Of a stretch of 64,000 bases of DNA, positions 23,085-36,585 are shown one piece after another (the first letter of the stretch is position 1; every line of letters starts with the position of its first letter). The notes below the pieces were generated by a model that was not told the origin of the DNA, did no database searches, and was given only the letters and a program-made list of their open reading frames with translations. The DNA lies in the NCBI GenBank assembly GCA_000227525.2, contig AGIG01000031.1:1-64000 (forward strand), in the 5' to 3' direction. The stretch comes from a gamma proteobacterium HIMB30 (lineage in GTDB: Bacteria; Pseudomonadota; Gammaproteobacteria; Pseudomonadales; Litorivicinaceae). The position numbers and the translations under genes were made by a program.

Positions 23085-24374
23085 CGTTGGGGTCAGGCGG
23101 TCTGCTTTGATGTAAGGCTTTAGCGCCTCAGGTACCGTAATCGACCCGTCCTCATTTTGATAGTTCTCAATGACTGCAATCAGACAACGTCCGATCGCAA
23201 CACCGGAACCATTGAGCGTGTGGACAAGCTCGGGCTTGCCATTGTCGTTTCTGAACCGTGCCTGCATCCGACGCGACTGGAAATCCAAACAGTTCGAGCA
23301 CGAACTAATCTCCCGGAACTGGTCTTGGCCTGGTAACCAGACCTCGAGATCATAGGTTTTTGCTGCTGAAAATCCGAGATCGCCACCGCATAGATCAACC
23401 ACTCGGTAGTGCAGATCTAAACCTTTCAAGACCGCCTCAGCGTGAGCACGCAGTGCTTCAAGAGCTTCCCAGCTCTTCTCCGGATGCGTGATCCACACCA
23501 ACTCAACTTTATCGAACTGATGCTGACGGAACATACCGCGGACATCTCGCCCGTATGAGCCGGCCTCGGCACGGAAGCATGGCGTATGTGCGACATATTG
23601 GAGTGGCAGCGATGACGCATCGACGATCGAGTCACGGACCAGGTTGGTCAGTGGCACTTCGGCCGTTGGAATCAAATAGCGCTCACGGCCGCCGCCATCT
23701 TCCGGAGCAATTCTGAACAAGTCATCTTTGAATTTCGGCAACTGCCCAGTCCCCTCGAGAATGGATCCATCCACCAGCAAGGGGACATAGGTCTCGGCAT
23801 AACCGTGCTGTTCTGTATGCAAATCCAACATGTATTGGATTAACGCGCGATGTAACTTGGCAAAGGCCCCATGAATGGTAACAAATCGACTACCAGAAAG
23901 TTGCGCTGCGCGGTCAAAGTCGAGACCTGAAAATAACTCACCAATCTCGATGTGATCGCGAATAGCAAATCCGAATTCTGGCTTTCGCCCAACCACAGAG
24001 ACCTCAACGTTATCGTCCTCACTGGTCCCTTCCGGAACACTGGCATCTGGTAGGTTCGGTGTTTCCATGAGAATTCGATCAAGCTCAGCCTGTACCTCAT
24101 GAAACTGTGACTCGATCGCCGCCAATTCGTCACCGATACCTGCAATCTCAGCCTTTAACGTTTCCGCCTCTTCCTTCTTGCCGTCTTTCATCAACAAACC
24201 AACAGACTTGGATCCGTCCTTCCGCTTGTTTTGCAATGATTCGGTCTCAAGCTGTAACGACTTCCGCTTGGTTTCCAGTGCCTGATATGCCGATACGTCA
24301 AATACAACGCCTTTCAGCGCGAGTTGCACGACAACTGAATCAAGGTCTTGACGGAGAAGTTTGGGATCAAGCAT
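23079..24374 (-). CDS. serS: Seryl-tRNA synthetase
   Basis: Charges tRNA-Ser. 431 residues with the N-terminal coiled-coil arm (MLDPKLLRQDLDSVV through about residue 110) and a class II catalytic core: motif 2 TPCFRAEAGSYGRDVRGMFRQHQFDKVE and motif 3 NGSGVAIGRCLIAVIENYQ. All typical. Upstream (24375-24508) no rarA gene lies between it and lolA, unlike in many relatives. Confidence 0.97.
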   Translation of the reverse strand: MLDPKLLRQDLDSVVVQLALKGVVFDVSAYQALETKRKSLQLETESLQNKRKDGSKSVGLLMKDGKKEEAETLKAEIAGIGDELAAIESQFHEVQAELDRILMETPNLPDASVPEGTSEDDNVEVSVVGRKPEFGFAIRDHIEIGELFSGLDFDRAAQLSGSRFVTIHGAFAKLHRALIQYMLDLHTEQHGYAETYVPLLVDGSILEGTGQLPKFKDDLFRIAPEDGGGRERYLIPTAEVPLTNLVRDSIVDASSLPLQYVAHTPCFRAEAGSYGRDVRGMFRQHQFDKVELVWITHPEKSWEALEALRAHAEAVLKGLDLHYRVVDLCGGDLGFSAAKTYDLEVWLPGQDQFREISSCSNCLDFQSRRMQARFRNDNGKPELVHTLNGSGVAIGRCLIAVIENYQNEDGSITVPEALKPYIKADRLTPTL

Positions 24375-24508
24375 GAGAGAACATATTCCTTAGAAACCGA
24401 ATCTTCGGCTAGCGAGTAAAGCAATCAATCAAGCATGCAAGCATACCAGAACACGCGCTTGACGATCGAGCGCAGCCTCGGTCAACCACGCCTTGTCATC
24501 GACAACAA

Positions 24509-25129
24509 CTACTGATCGCCCAACGCATAAATCACATCGGCGCCCTCAGGCGGCTTGAATTTGAACAGCGCGTTGGCCGGCTTGCCGTATTTTACTTCTG
24601 TCAGTGAGATAAGCGATCGATTACCAAGCGCATCCTCGATCGATAAATCCAGTAATCGGGTCCCATCGAATCGCAATACAATCTGTCGAGTCACTTCATC
24701 AGTTGCTCGGGGCTCTAGAGCGTATACCGCGATCGTTCCGGTTCGTTCTTCTGTCACCTGGAAACGAGAACCCAAGACATCGAGATCGCCGCTTAAGATT
24801 GCCGCCGGTGATGCTGTCAGTGTGTCGTCAAGCGGTCGCACCTGAACCTGATACAGATCTTCATCAAATACCCAGAGTACCTTGCCATCAGCCACAATGA
24901 CCTGTAAGAATGGTGGATTGGTTTTCCAGTAAAAAGTCGATTCCGAGGCGATAGCAAGCGCACCGGTCATCTCGGTAATCGAGGCCCCTTTTGAATCCAA
25001 CGTACTTTGTTGGAAATCTGCTGAAAACGTTCGATACGGCTCCAAAAGTCTCGCGAGACTCTCAATCGGTGAGGCAGTCGCACCAAGCGACAGCACTAGC
25101 CATCCAAATACAATCACATAACGCATCAA
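24509..25129 (-). CDS. lolA: LolA, periplasmic lipoprotein carrier
   Basis: Carries lipoproteins across the periplasm from LolCDE to LolB. 206 residues, with a signal peptide ([16 protein letters not shown]) and the LolA pattern [29 protein letters not shown] and [17 protein letters not shown]. It starts four bases inside the 3' end of ftsK, the standard ftsK-lolA arrangement. Confidence 0.93.
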   Translation of the reverse strand: MMRYVIVFGWLVLSLGATASPIESLARLLEPYRTFSADFQQSTLDSKGASITEMTGALAIASESTFYWKTNPPFLQVIVADGKVLWVFDEDLYQVQVRPLDDTLTASPAAILSGDLDVLGSRFQVTEERTGTIAVYALEPRATDEVTRQIVLRFDGTRLLDLSIEDALGNRSLISLTEVKYGKPANALFKFKPPEGADVIYALGDQ

Positions 25130-27666
25130 CGTGGCCCCGGTGCCAACACTTCACGAGACCCATTCGAGCCCATTTCACTCACAACGCCAGCCGCTTCCAT
25201 CGCTTCAATCATACGCGCTGCGCGGTTGTATCCTATTTTCAGTTTCCGCTGCACCGCAGAGATGGACGCACGGCGCGTTTCCGTGACAAATGCAACGGCT
25301 TCGTCATACAACGGATCGGCTTCATCATCGCCATCAAGCAGCGATCCCTGTGACTCACCATCGCCTGAAGTCTGGGCATTGAGAATGGCCTCTTCATAAG
25401 CCGGCTGGCCCTGAATCTTCCAGAAATTCACAACATTATGAACTTCATGATCATCCACAAAGGCACCATGAACCCTCACTGGTACAGGTTTACCTGCTGG
25501 TAAATAGAGCATGTCACCATGACCCAGTAATTGCTCCGCACCCCCTTGGTCCAACACAGTTCGAGAATCAATTTTTGAACTAACCTGAAAACTCATTCGG
25601 CTCGGCACGTTTGCCTTAATCAAGCCGGTGATGACATCCACTGACGGACGTTGTGTCGCCAGAATCAGATGGATTCCTGCAGCACGCGCCTTCTGCGCGA
25701 GCCGTGCGATCAATTGATCCACTTTCTTACCCACAATCATCATCATGTCGGCAAACTCATCAATCACCACAACGATAAATGGCATCGTCTTCAGCTCAGG
25801 TGCAGCTTCGTCCGGATCAAACCCTGATGGAACAAACGTTGGATCAACGATGGGCTCTCCCCGCGCTGTATGCTCGCGCAGTTTTTGGTTATATCCATCC
25901 AGATTCCGAACCCCAAGTGCGGCCATCAATTGATACCGACGTTCCATTTCACCAACACACCAACGCAATGCATTCGCCGCATCTTTCATATCAGTGACCA
26001 CTGGGGCTAACAAATGCGGGATCCCCTCATAAATCGACAGCTCCAGCATTTTGGGATCAACCAATATCAAACGCAGATCATCGGGCCGTGCTTTATATAA
26101 CATCGACAACAGCATGGCGTTGACACCCACAGACTTCCCTGAACCCGTGGTCCCCGCGACTAATATATGTGGCATTTTTGCCAGATTGGCGCACACCGAC
26201 TGTCCAGAAATATCATGACCCAGTGCCAATGAGAGGACTGATGGATCTTGAGTGAAGGCATCACTACCGAGAATCTGAGACAAGCGCACCATCTCGCGAT
26301 GTTGATTCGGGATCTCAATGCCGACCGTGCTTTTGCCCGGAATCACCTCAACAACACGGACGCTGATAACAGCGAGGCTCCTTGCAAGATCTTTGGCCAG
26401 GTTGGTGATCCGAGAAACTTTGACACCTGGAGCAGGATCGATCTCAAAGCGCGTCACAACGGGACCCGGATTAATTGCAACGATCTCGGCGTCCACGCCA
26501 AATTCACCGAGACGACGAATCAGCAAATCGCCCATTTCGGTCAGCTCGTCCTGAGAGAAACCGCGATCTGAGGGTGGATCGGCCGGATCAAGTAATGACA
26601 AATCAGGCAATGACATCTGTCCAACAACCGGTTTTTTTCCTTGGGCTTTCGGTTTTGGGGAAACCGGAACAGGCTCATCATCGAGAAGCGTTTGAGCCTC
26701 ATTTAAAGGCGCGATTGTGATGTTCCGCTCAACCGGTCGAGGAGCGGAGTCAGCATCGATTACCGGATCATGACGACCACCTTCCATCTGATCCAAAGCT
26801 GCCAAATCAAGATGAGGGCCTTGATTATCGGACGGCCGATCGAGGTGAATGTCTGGCATCGACGCTTCGGGGCGATAAATATCGCGTGATGCTCTCAGGC
26901 CAAGGAGCTCTGCTTCAATCTGAGCAACGTCAGCCTCTGGCGGGCGCGGTGCAACCTTAGTCAGCGTATTGCGAAGCGTTTTTGGCAGAATCGCGCGGTT
27001 AATCGGCGCCAAGAGTCGTCCCAACACCGATTGACGACTTTCGATGCTTAACTGCGCAGGTCGACTCTGTCCAGTCAAGACACTCACCATTGATCGACCC
27101 AATTCGAGGACTATGGATCCAGTCGCCGCCAAAACATCCGGCCACGACAACGAGAACACAATCGTCAGGCCAATGAGACTTAACACAAGACCAGATAACG
27201 CAGTACCAGTCAGACCGAGGTCAGCGACCAGGCCTTGATTCAGCACTCCCCCTAAAATACCACCACCGGTGGTCCCGATCGGCAACCAAGTCGTGCCTGA
27301 TCCAATGTGCAGACCAAGCACAATACAAAGACCCGGGATCAATAGGATCAAACCTAAGGTGCGTGCGATCCAGACGCGTCCATCTTGCGTTCCCCTGACG
27401 ATCCACCGAACAACGACCATCGGGAGCCAAGCAACAGCGAATGCCGCATAGCCAAACCAAGACAACATCCAATCAGACACAAACGCACCGACCGGACCAA
27501 TCGCGTTATTCACATGAGAAATCGCTCCTTGATATGACCAACCTGGGTCTTTCACATCGAAGGATAAAAGTGCCAAAAAAATAAAAATCGACAGCGCAAG
27601 GCCGAAAAGCCACGTGACTTCTCGGATTAAGCGGCGATACCAGACCTGTGGCTTGGATTCGTTCAA
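25126..27666 (-). CDS. ftsK: FtsK DNA translocase
   Basis: Couples chromosome dimer resolution and DNA clearing to cell division. The 846-residue protein has an N-terminal domain of about four membrane helices (to roughly residue 190), a Pro/Asp-rich linker (about 200-350), the motor with Walker [13 protein letters not shown] and Walker [16 protein letters not shown], and a C-terminal gamma winged helix ([27 protein letters not shown]) that reads KOPS sites. Linker is short compared with E. coli FtsK. Divergent from trxB. Confidence 0.97.
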   Translation of the reverse strand: MNESKPQVWYRRLIREVTWLFGLALSIFIFLALLSFDVKDPGWSYQGAISHVNNAIGPVGAFVSDWMLSWFGYAAFAVAWLPMVVVRWIVRGTQDGRVWIARTLGLILLIPGLCIVLGLHIGSGTTWLPIGTTGGGILGGVLNQGLVADLGLTGTALSGLVLSLIGLTIVFSLSWPDVLAATGSIVLELGRSMVSVLTGQSRPAQLSIESRQSVLGRLLAPINRAILPKTLRNTLTKVAPRPPEADVAQIEAELLGLRASRDIYRPEASMPDIHLDRPSDNQGPHLDLAALDQMEGGRHDPVIDADSAPRPVERNITIAPLNEAQTLLDDEPVPVSPKPKAQGKKPVVGQMSLPDLSLLDPADPPSDRGFSQDELTEMGDLLIRRLGEFGVDAEIVAINPGPVVTRFEIDPAPGVKVSRITNLAKDLARSLAVISVRVVEVIPGKSTVGIEIPNQHREMVRLSQILGSDAFTQDPSVLSLALGHDISGQSVCANLAKMPHILVAGTTGSGKSVGVNAMLLSMLYKARPDDLRLILVDPKMLELSIYEGIPHLLAPVVTDMKDAANALRWCVGEMERRYQLMAALGVRNLDGYNQKLREHTARGEPIVDPTFVPSGFDPDEAAPELKTMPFIVVVIDEFADMMMIVGKKVDQLIARLAQKARAAGIHLILATQRPSVDVITGLIKANVPSRMSFQVSSKIDSRTVLDQGGAEQLLGHGDMLYLPAGKPVPVRVHGAFVDDHEVHNVVNFWKIQGQPAYEEAILNAQTSGDGESQGSLLDGDDEADPLYDEAVAFVTETRRASISAVQRKLKIGYNRAARMIEAMEAAGVVSEMGSNGSREVLAPGPR

Positions 27667-27728
27667 CCGAACTCCTTGGAGGATGGACTCATGACCTTTA
27701 ATCTATACGCCTTAAAAGACATTCGTGA

Positions 27729-29337
<1,609 letters not shown>

Positions 29338-29341
<4 letters not shown>

Positions 29342-30054
29342 GTGGTTTTGAAACACTGAATTTTTTTGCCACCGCACCGCATCCGTGCAGTTACCTCGAC
29401 GGACAAGAGGCGACGACTTTGTTTGTCGAACCCAGTACGACCTTGACCAGCGAGCAAGTGGTCAAGCTGGCCGAATCGGGGTTTCGGCGATCCGGTCGCT
29501 ACACCTACAGGCCACATTGCGCACAGTGTACGGCCTGTATTTCAGTACGGGTTCCGATCGCATCATTTCAACCCAAACGGCGGCAAATCCGTACGCTGAA
29601 AAAAAATAAGGATGTCAGCTTCATCGCCCGCACACCGGTTTTGGATGAAATGCGTTATGACTTGTATCGTCGGTATATCGAGGCGCGTCACGCCGATGGC
29701 GATATGTATCCACCCTCACCTTCGCAATATGAATCCTTCCTCGCCTCAAGCTCAGATCACGCATTCTTCCTTGAAGCGCGCCTCGAAGACCGTCTCATTG
29801 CGGTCACATTATTCGACGAAATCCCAGGCAATGGACTTTCAGCAATCTACTCATTCTTCGATCCGGACCCTCAATTTGATTCGCGAAGTCTGGGGCGTCT
29901 GATGATTCTGCAGCTCATCGAAATCGCCCGCGGTCTCGAGCTTCCCTACGTCTATTTAGGGTATTGGATTCGCGATTCAAAAAAGATGGCTTATAAAAAT
30001 GAGTACCGCCCAATCGAGATGCTCATCAACAGTAGGTGGATTCGTGCGGAGTAA
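29338..30054 (+). CDS. bpt: Aspartate/glutamate leucyltransferase (Bpt)
   Basis: Attaches Leu to N-terminal Asp or Glu in the bacterial N-end rule. 238 residues with CSYLDGQEATTLF, the cysteine-rich CAQCTACISVRV motif, and the ATE fold segments YVYLGYWIRDSKKMAYKNEYRPIE. Overlaps aat by four bases (ATGA-like coupling). ClpA/ClpS, which act on the tagged proteins, are encoded just downstream on the other strand. Confidence 0.95.
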
Positions 30055-30096
30055 GCGGGCATAATCGCGCCTTTCATCACGCTCGAAGGGAGCCAA

Positions 30097-30315
30097 ATGG
30101 CAAAAGAAGATTCAATTGAAATGGAAGGCACGATTGTCGATACGTTGCCAAATACCATGTTCCGTGTCGAACTCGACAATGGTCATGTCGTCACAGCACA
30201 CATTTCAGGGAAAATGCGGAAGCACTACATTCGAATCCTGACTGGTGACCGAGTGACTGTTGAACTCACACCTTATGACCTGACTAAGGGTCGTATCACC
30301 TTCCGGGCACGCTGA
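30097..30315 (+). CDS. infA: Translation initiation factor IF-1
   Basis: A 72-residue S1/OB-fold protein that occupies the ribosomal A site in initiation. The sequence [38 protein letters not shown] and GRITFRAR is textbook IF-1. It has AGGGAG upstream and lies between bpt and clpA, a conserved neighbourhood. Confidence 0.98.
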   Translation: MAKEDSIEMEGTIVDTLPNTMFRVELDNGHVVTAHISGKMRKHYIRILTGDRVTVELTPYDLTKGRITFRAR

Positions 30316-30323
30316 TCTTTCGC

Positions 30324-30344
30324 CATCCCGGAGTGACCGGGATG
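30324..30344. terminator. Hairpin between convergent infA and clpA
   Basis: CATCCCGG (30324-30331) and CCGGGATG (30337-30344) form a perfect eight-base-pair stem with a five-base loop, 8 bases after infA and 8 before the clpA stop. No clear T-run follows on either strand, so it is a weak or bidirectional terminator, or an mRNA-end stabiliser. Confidence 0.5.
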
Positions 30345-30352
30345 TCCTAATC

Positions 30353-32632
30353 TCACGCAGTTTCTTTCGATTTCACAACACGAGGCGTCATTTCGAACGC
30401 AAGCTCGTCATTCGTGTCGGCTGTCACCAGGACGCTGCCGCCACCGGCCAACTCACCGAACAAGATGGCATCAGCCAAAGGCCGCTTGATCGAATCCTGG
30501 ATGAGTCGCGCCATCGGGCGAGCACCCATCGCCTTGTCATAACCGCGCTTGGCAAGCCAACGCATCGCGGACTCGTCTAATTCAATCGATACTTTACGAT
30601 CATCCAGCTGTGCTTGTAGCTCAGCGATGAACTTGTGAACCACTTGCTCAATGACTTCTTCGTTCAGTGCACCAAACTGAACGATCGCATCCAGGCGGTT
30701 ACGAAACTCTGGTGTGAAATGACGCTTGATCGCCTCCATCGCATCCGTTGTCTGATCCTGCTCACTGAATCCAATCGAGCGTTTTGACAAACTCTCAGCA
30801 CCGGCATTCGTGGTCATGATCAAAACCACATGACGGAAGTCAGCCTTCCGTCCGTTGTTGTCAGTCAAGGTTCCATGATCCATGACCTGCAACAGCAGAT
30901 TGAAGACGTCTGGATGCGCTTTCTCAACCTCATCAAGTAGCAACACGCAATGTGGATTTTTGGTGATCGCTTCTGTCAACAAGCCACCCTGATCAAAACC
31001 GACGTAGCCAGGAGGCGCACCAATCAGACGACTGACCGTATGCCGTTCCATGTACTCAGACATATCAAAACGAACCAACTCAATCCCGAGCGTCCGTGAT
31101 AACTGTCGGCTGACTTCTGTTTTACCAACACCTGTCGGCCCCGCAAATAGGAAACATCCAACTGGCTTTCCTTCTTGCTTGAGTCCCGCTCGCGATAACT
31201 TGATTGCGGAACTCATCCGCTCGATGGCTTCGTTCTGCCCGAAGACTGTCAACTTCAGATCACGCTCAAGATTCTCAAGCACTTCAGAATCCGATTTCGA
31301 AATCTGTTTCGGTGGGATTCGTGCAATATTGGCAACGACTGCTTCGATTTCCGGTACCCCAATCACCTTCTTACGACGTGATGGCGGCATCAGCCGCTGC
31401 ATGGCACCCGCCTCATCGATAATATCGATCGCCTTGTCCGGCAAGTGCCGGTCGCTCATGTATTTTGCGGATAACTCAACGGCTGACGTCAGCGAGGCCT
31501 TGGTGTAACGCAGTTCATGGTGCTCCTCAAACCGAGACTTCAGCCCATTGAGAATTTTGATCGTGTCCTCAATCGACGGCTCAAGAACATCCACCTTCTG
31601 GAATCGGCGTGCCAAGGCGCGATCCTTTTCAAAAATTCCCCGGAATTCCTGAAACGTGGTCGATCCAATGCATTTCAACTGCCCAGATGACAGCAAAGGC
31701 TTCAGCAAATTCGATGCATCCATGACTCCGCCCGAGGCAGCACCCGCACCGATGATGGTGTGAATTTCATCAATGAACAAAATGGCGTGTTTTTCTTTTT
31801 CCAGTTCGCCCAGTAAAGCTTTCAGGCGCTTCTCGAAATCACCACGATACTTGGTACCGGCTAATAATGATCCCAAATCGAGCGAATAGACCACCGCATC
31901 ATGGATCACCTCAGGGACTTGACCTTCTTCGATTCGATAAGCCAAGCCTTCAGCAATCGCTGTTTTACCGACGCCCGCTTCCCCGACAAGCAATGGGTTA
32001 TTCTTACGACGACGCGACAGTGTTTGAATGACGCGAGACAATTCCTCATCGCGACCAATCAATGGATCGATGCGTCCCTTTTTCACTTCTGAATTCAGAT
32101 TGGTGCAGTAACCATCAAGATTGGATGTACGCTCGTCACTGGATGCCGCCTGATTTGTTTGCGATTCTGATTCGCTTTCACCGTCTGTGCCGGTTTCTTC
32201 AGACTTGGCAATCCCATGACTGATATAGTTCACGACATCGATTCGTGCGATCTCTTGCTGCTTTAAGAAATAAACAGCCTGCGATTCTTGCTCCGAAAAG
32301 ATCGCGACCAACACATTGGCACCAGTGACTTCCTGTTTACCTGAGGACTGCACATGGAACACAGCACGCTGAAGCACCCGTTGAAATCCCAACGTCGGCT
32401 GGGTATCACGCTCAGAATCTTCGGGAAGCCCAGGGGTTGTCTGCACCACGAACTGCTCAAGCTCTTCGCGGAGCTTTGATAAATCGGCACCACAGGCATT
32501 AAGGACCTGAACCGCTGACGCATTATCCAGTAGCCCAAGCAACAGATGCTCGACCGTCATGTATTCATGACGAAGTTCCCTGGCGCGCTTGAATGCACTG
32601 TTTAGGGTGACTTCGAGGTCGCGGCTCAACAT
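30353..32632 (-). CDS. clpA: ClpA, AAA+ unfoldase of ClpAP
   Basis: Unfolds substrates and feeds them to ClpP. 759 residues: N-domain repeats to about residue 145, first AAA+ module with GEAGVGKTAIAEG, second module with GPTGVGKTEVSRQL and LLDEVEKAHPDVFN. The N-domain contacts ClpS, encoded 13 bases upstream. Length and motifs match gammaproteobacterial ClpA, not ClpB (no long middle coiled coil). ClpP is not in this window. Confidence 0.97.
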   Translation of the reverse strand: MLSRDLEVTLNSAFKRARELRHEYMTVEHLLLGLLDNASAVQVLNACGADLSKLREELEQFVVQTTPGLPEDSERDTQPTLGFQRVLQRAVFHVQSSGKQEVTGANVLVAIFSEQESQAVYFLKQQEIARIDVVNYISHGIAKSEETGTDGESESESQTNQAASSDERTSNLDGYCTNLNSEVKKGRIDPLIGRDEELSRVIQTLSRRRKNNPLLVGEAGVGKTAIAEGLAYRIEEGQVPEVIHDAVVYSLDLGSLLAGTKYRGDFEKRLKALLGELEKEKHAILFIDEIHTIIGAGAASGGVMDASNLLKPLLSSGQLKCIGSTTFQEFRGIFEKDRALARRFQKVDVLEPSIEDTIKILNGLKSRFEEHHELRYTKASLTSAVELSAKYMSDRHLPDKAIDIIDEAGAMQRLMPPSRRKKVIGVPEIEAVVANIARIPPKQISKSDSEVLENLERDLKLTVFGQNEAIERMSSAIKLSRAGLKQEGKPVGCFLFAGPTGVGKTEVSRQLSRTLGIELVRFDMSEYMERHTVSRLIGAPPGYVGFDQGGLLTEAITKNPHCVLLLDEVEKAHPDVFNLLLQVMDHGTLTDNNGRKADFRHVVLIMTTNAGAESLSKRSIGFSEQDQTTDAMEAIKRHFTPEFRNRLDAIVQFGALNEEVIEQVVHKFIAELQAQLDDRKVSIELDESAMRWLAKRGYDKAMGARPMARLIQDSIKRPLADAILFGELAGGGSVLVTADTNDELAFEMTPRVVKSKETA

Positions 32633-32645
32633 ACAGTTCTCCTTC

Positions 32646-32978
32646 TCAATCCTCAGCGGCGTCTATCTGACACATTAAAGGATGCTGATTTTCTTTCGCA
32701 TACTCAACCACATGCTCGGCCTTGGTTTCCGCAATGTCTTTGGGGTAAACCCCACAGACGGCAGCGCCCTTGGTGTGCACGGTTAGCATGATCTGCGTCG
32801 CCTTCTCCTGATCCATATTAAAGAATAGTTCCAGCACATGAATCACAAATTCCATCGGCGTATAATCATCATTGAGCATAATGACTTTATACATCGATGG
32901 CTTTTTCAGTTCCGGCCGAGCAACCGCTAAACCGTAGTCCTCATCGGGATCAAAACCTGGGATGTCTGGTTCGCTCAT
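32646..32978 (-). CDS. clpS: ClpS, N-degron adaptor
   Basis: A 110-residue adaptor that delivers N-end-rule substrates to ClpA. The conserved [22 protein letters not shown] (as pieces VIMLNDDYT and MEFVI) contains the residues that hold the N-terminal amino acid, and [15 protein letters not shown] is typical. It starts the clpSA operon, and its substrates are made by aat and bpt nearby. Confidence 0.97.
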   Translation of the reverse strand: MSEPDIPGFDPDEDYGLAVARPELKKPSMYKVIMLNDDYTPMEFVIHVLELFFNMDQEKATQIMLTVHTKGAAVCGVYPKDIAETKAEHVVEYAKENQHPLMCQIDAAED

Positions 32979-33097
32979 TGAATCGAAACGTCCTTTCTTA
33001 CTCTCTCATTTGATGGGGACTAAACTGGTCAAGTAAAGAGAAACATAACGGAAAATTTGATGCCAATATTCTGCGCAAAAAATCATTCGTGATCACC

Positions 33098-33550
33098 ATG
33101 ATTTATCAATTCAATGTTGCCCAAATGAAATACTCAAAGGATGCGCCTGAAATGCAATCGTTCTTCAACGCGGTCCCGCATGTGCAGCGACTTGCAGAAT
33201 CTTCACCTGGCTTTATCTGGCGGGAACTCAACGAAGACGATCCAACGATTGCCGAGCGATTAGGCGCTGAATTTATCGTCAATCTTTCCGCCTGGGACAG
33301 CTTGGATGCGCTCTACGCATTTGTTTTCAGTCAATCACATCGACAAATCATGACCGCGCGTGATCACTGGTTCACACATGTGGGTCGAGCACTATCGGTT
33401 GCCTGGTTTGCGAACGAGACACCCTACCCAACCTGGGATGAGGCCATTGATCGTCTGCAGCTACTCTGGCAGCAAGGTCCGACTGAAGACGCATTTGACT
33501 ACAGTTGGGCATATCGACAAGGGCTCGTCACGCAGACCTACCAAATTTGA
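33098..33550 (+). CDS. DUF3291 family protein
   Basis: About 150 residues. The pattern YQFNVAQMKYSKDAPEMQSFF, SPGFIWRELNEDDPT and FVNLSAWDSLDALYAFVF-like text matches DUF3291, a dimeric alpha/beta-barrel family of unknown function. I chose the ATG at 33098; a GTG three codons earlier (33089) is possible. Single-gene unit converging on icd. Confidence 0.78.
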   Translation: MIYQFNVAQMKYSKDAPEMQSFFNAVPHVQRLAESSPGFIWRELNEDDPTIAERLGAEFIVNLSAWDSLDALYAFVFSQSHRQIMTARDHWFTHVGRALSVAWFANETPYPTWDEAIDRLQLLWQQGPTEDAFDYSWAYRQGLVTQTYQI

Positions 33551-33557
33551 GCGATAA

Positions 33558-33587
33558 AAAACCCCGGGAGCACGCGCTGCCGGGGTT
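33558..33587 (-). terminator. Intrinsic terminator of icd
   Basis: CCCCGG (33562-33567) pairs with CCGGGG (33580-33585), with further pairing possible inside the loop. On the minus strand the stem is followed by six T, giving a strong rho-independent terminator 20 bases after the icd stop. On the plus strand it has three T and may also stop the DUF3291 transcript. Confidence 0.85.
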
Positions 33588-33604
33588 TCCATGTGTGCAT
33601 CAGC

Positions 33605-34861
33605 TTACATGTGACTGATCATTTCCTGACCAAACTCAGAACATGAGACGAGGGTCGCATCATCCATCAAACGCTCGAAATCATAGGTGACTTTCTTTGA
33701 TCCAATCGCACCTTCCATTCCGTCGATGATCAGGTCAGCCGCCTCGAACCATCCCAAATGACGCAGCATCATTTCAGCAGACAAAATCAGTGAACCGGGA
33801 TTCACTTTATCCTGACCTGCATATTTCGGCGCTGTTCCGTGGGTCGCTTCAAAAATTGCAACTTCCGCACCGATGTTGGCACCTGGTGCGATACCAATGC
33901 CACCGACTTGCGCCGCCAATGCATCCGACAGGTAATCGCCGTTCAGGTTCAACGTCGCAATCGCACTGTACTCAGCTGGCCGCAGAAGAATCTGCTGCAA
34001 CATCGCATCCGCGATCACATCTTTAATCACGATGTTATTGCCAGTCTTTGGATTCTTCATGGCGCACCATGGGCCGCCGTCAAGGAGGGTTGCGCCAAAC
34101 TCTTCACGAGCGAGCTCGTAACCCCAATCTTTAAATGCACCTTCAGTGAATTTCATGATGTTGCCCTTGTGGACCAATGTCACACTCGGCAGATCATTAT
34201 CAATCGCGTACTGCAATGTCTTACGGACCAGCCGCTTGGTACCCTCTTCAGATACAGGTTTGATGCCAATACCGCAGTTTTCTGGGAAACGGATTTTGGT
34301 GACTCCAAATTCGTTGCGGAGGATGTCGATCAGTTTATCCGCTTCCGGTGTTCCTGCCTGATACTCGACTCCCGCATAGATGTCTTCAGAGTTCTCACGA
34401 AAAATCACCATGTTGGTTTTTTCTGGCTCTTTCACAGGACTTGGAACACCGGTGAAATAACGCACAGGACGCAAGCAAAGATACAAATCCAACTGCTGAC
34501 GTAACGCAACGTTCAACGATCGGATACCACCACCAACTGGCGTAGTAAGAGGACCTTTGATACCGACTTTGTATTCTTTAAAGGCTTCAAGTGTTTCATC
34601 TGGGAGCCATTCGTCAGCGCCATATGTCGCGACTGACTTCTCTCCACAATACACTTCCATCCATGAAATAGACTTGGAACCACCGTAGGCCTTCTCCACG
34701 GCAGCATTGACGACCTCAATCATTGGCGGGGTGATATCAACTCCGATACCATCACCTTCAATAAACGGAATGATTGGGTTATTGGGGACGTTAAGCGATC
34801 CATCCTGGTTCACAGTGATCTTTTCGCCTGACGTCGGCACTTGGATGTGTTGGTATCCCAT
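33605..34861 (-). CDS. icd: NADP-dependent isocitrate dehydrogenase
   Basis: TCA-cycle enzyme oxidising isocitrate to 2-oxoglutarate. The 418-residue chain matches the E. coli-type homodimer: [15 protein letters not shown], the phosphorylation loop [21 protein letters not shown] with the serine targeted by AceK, and [23 protein letters not shown]. The presence of AceK at 41065 shows that its activity is probably controlled by phosphorylation. Confidence 0.97.
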   Translation of the reverse strand: MGYQHIQVPTSGEKITVNQDGSLNVPNNPIIPFIEGDGIGVDITPPMIEVVNAAVEKAYGGSKSISWMEVYCGEKSVATYGADEWLPDETLEAFKEYKVGIKGPLTTPVGGGIRSLNVALRQQLDLYLCLRPVRYFTGVPSPVKEPEKTNMVIFRENSEDIYAGVEYQAGTPEADKLIDILRNEFGVTKIRFPENCGIGIKPVSEEGTKRLVRKTLQYAIDNDLPSVTLVHKGNIMKFTEGAFKDWGYELAREEFGATLLDGGPWCAMKNPKTGNNIVIKDVIADAMLQQILLRPAEYSAIATLNLNGDYLSDALAAQVGGIGIAPGANIGAEVAIFEATHGTAPKYAGQDKVNPGSLILSAEMMLRHLGWFEAADLIIDGMEGAIGSKKVTYDFERLMDDATLVSCSEFGQEMISHM

Positions 34862-34963
34862 CCTTTTCTCCTATTGTGCTGAATCACGTTTGTTTGCGGG
34901 TGCGGATCATACCATTGTTTTGGTCCGACCACTTCAGCGATTATCTTGTTCTTTGGGATAGGT

Positions 34964-35557
34964 ATGCTTGTATTGTTCTACAAACCCTTCGGAGTGCTGT
35001 GTCAATTCAGCGGCGAGGGCCTGACATTAAAGGAGCATGTCCCAATCACAGATGTGTATCCCGCGGGTCGACTTGATAAAGACTCAGAGGGTTTACTTGT
35101 TCTCACCGACGACGGACGTCTGCAAGATCGTCTGGCACATCCAAAATATGGCAAACACAAGGTCTATTGGGTCCAAGTCGACGGCACAATCAATGCAGAG
35201 ACCTGTCAGCAACTCGAACAAGGCATACAACTGAACGATGGCCCGGCACATGCGATCCGATGCCACCGAATTGACCCACCACCACTCCCTGATCGCAAAC
35301 CACCGGTTCGCTTTCGAAAAAATATCCCGACCAGCTGGATCGAAATGACCCTCAATGAGGGACGAAATCGCCAAGTCCGTCGGATGACGGCTGCCGTTGG
35401 ATTCCCCACGCTTCGACTGGTCCGCGTCGCCATGGGTGATTATCAGTTAGGCGATTTATCGCCCGGCGAGTATCGAGTGATCGATGCAACTCGGGTAGAA
35501 TCCGTGCATGCAAAACAAAGACACCCAAGTCATCGTCGGCATGTCCGGCGGCGTTGA
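34964..35557 (+). CDS. rluE: RluE-type 23S rRNA pseudouridine synthase
   Basis: Makes pseudouridine in 23S rRNA helix; RluE acts on U2457 in E. coli. [12 protein letters not shown], the catalytic [18 protein letters not shown] (Asp after RL) and [27 protein letters not shown] are diagnostic. Start ATG 34964 with AGG just upstream. Its final 16 codons overlap mnmA by 50 bases, giving an odd basic tail ([11 protein letters not shown]). Confidence 0.92.
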   Translation: MLVLFYKPFGVLCQFSGEGLTLKEHVPITDVYPAGRLDKDSEGLLVLTDDGRLQDRLAHPKYGKHKVYWVQVDGTINAETCQQLEQGIQLNDGPAHAIRCHRIDPPPLPDRKPPVRFRKNIPTSWIEMTLNEGRNRQVRRMTAAVGFPTLRLVRVAMGDYQLGDLSPGEYRVIDATRVESVHAKQRHPSHRRHVRRR

Positions 35558-36585
35558 TTCCTCAGTCACAGCCTATCTACTCAAAGAACAAGGATATGCC
35601 GTTAGCGGTATGTTCATGAAAAACTGGGATGAAGATGATGGCACCGAGTATTGCACGGCAATTGAGGATCTCAAGGATGCAGAACAAGTTGCTGATACGC
35701 TCGGCATTGAGCTCCATCGCGTCAACTTTGCGGCCGAATATTGGGATGATGTGTTTGAACATTTCCTCTCCGAGGTGAACGCAGGCCGCACACCCAATCC
35801 CGATATTCTGTGTAACCGCGAAATTAAATTCCGAGCGTTCCTCGATTATGCCCGTGATCTCGGCGCTGATTTAATCGCGACCGGCCACTACGTGCGTCGA
35901 GTAACGGGGAAAAATCCGCTCTACCGCGGTCTTGATCGCAATAAAGATCAAAGCTATTTCCTCTGGGCGCTGACCGCTGAACAGGTCAATGCGTCACTGT
36001 TCCCGGTCGGGGACTTACTGAAACCAAAGGTTCGAGAAATCGCAGAGAGTCAGGGATTTGTTACAGCACGCAAAAAAGACTCGACCGGCATCTGTTTTAT
36101 CGGCGAACGCAGGTTTAGCGATTTCCTGAAGACCTACGTGAAGCCAAAACCTGGCAACATCGTCACCGACTCAGGAGATATCATCGGGCGTCATGAGGGG
36201 CTCATGTTCTATACGCTCGGTCAACGCCAGGGACTTGGTATCGGCGGCTTAAAAAATTATTCGGATGCGCCGTGGTTCGTCGCTGAAAAATGTCTTGAAT
36301 CCAATGACCTGGTAGTCGTCCAAGGTACAAATCACCCAAAACTGTTGGCAAAAGGACTCACAGCACGCCAGATCAACTGGATTGGCGAGCCTCCGATCCT
36401 CCCGGGACGATTTACCGCCAAAGTGCGTTACCAGGCACCTGACGCACCCTGTGCGATTGAAATGCAGGGGTCTGATCTACACATAACTTTTGAGCAACCG
36501 GAACGTGCAGTCACACCCGGACAGTCGGTTGTAATCTACGAGGGTGAAGTATGTCTGGGTGGCGCTGTCATTGAGGAAGCGGTCT

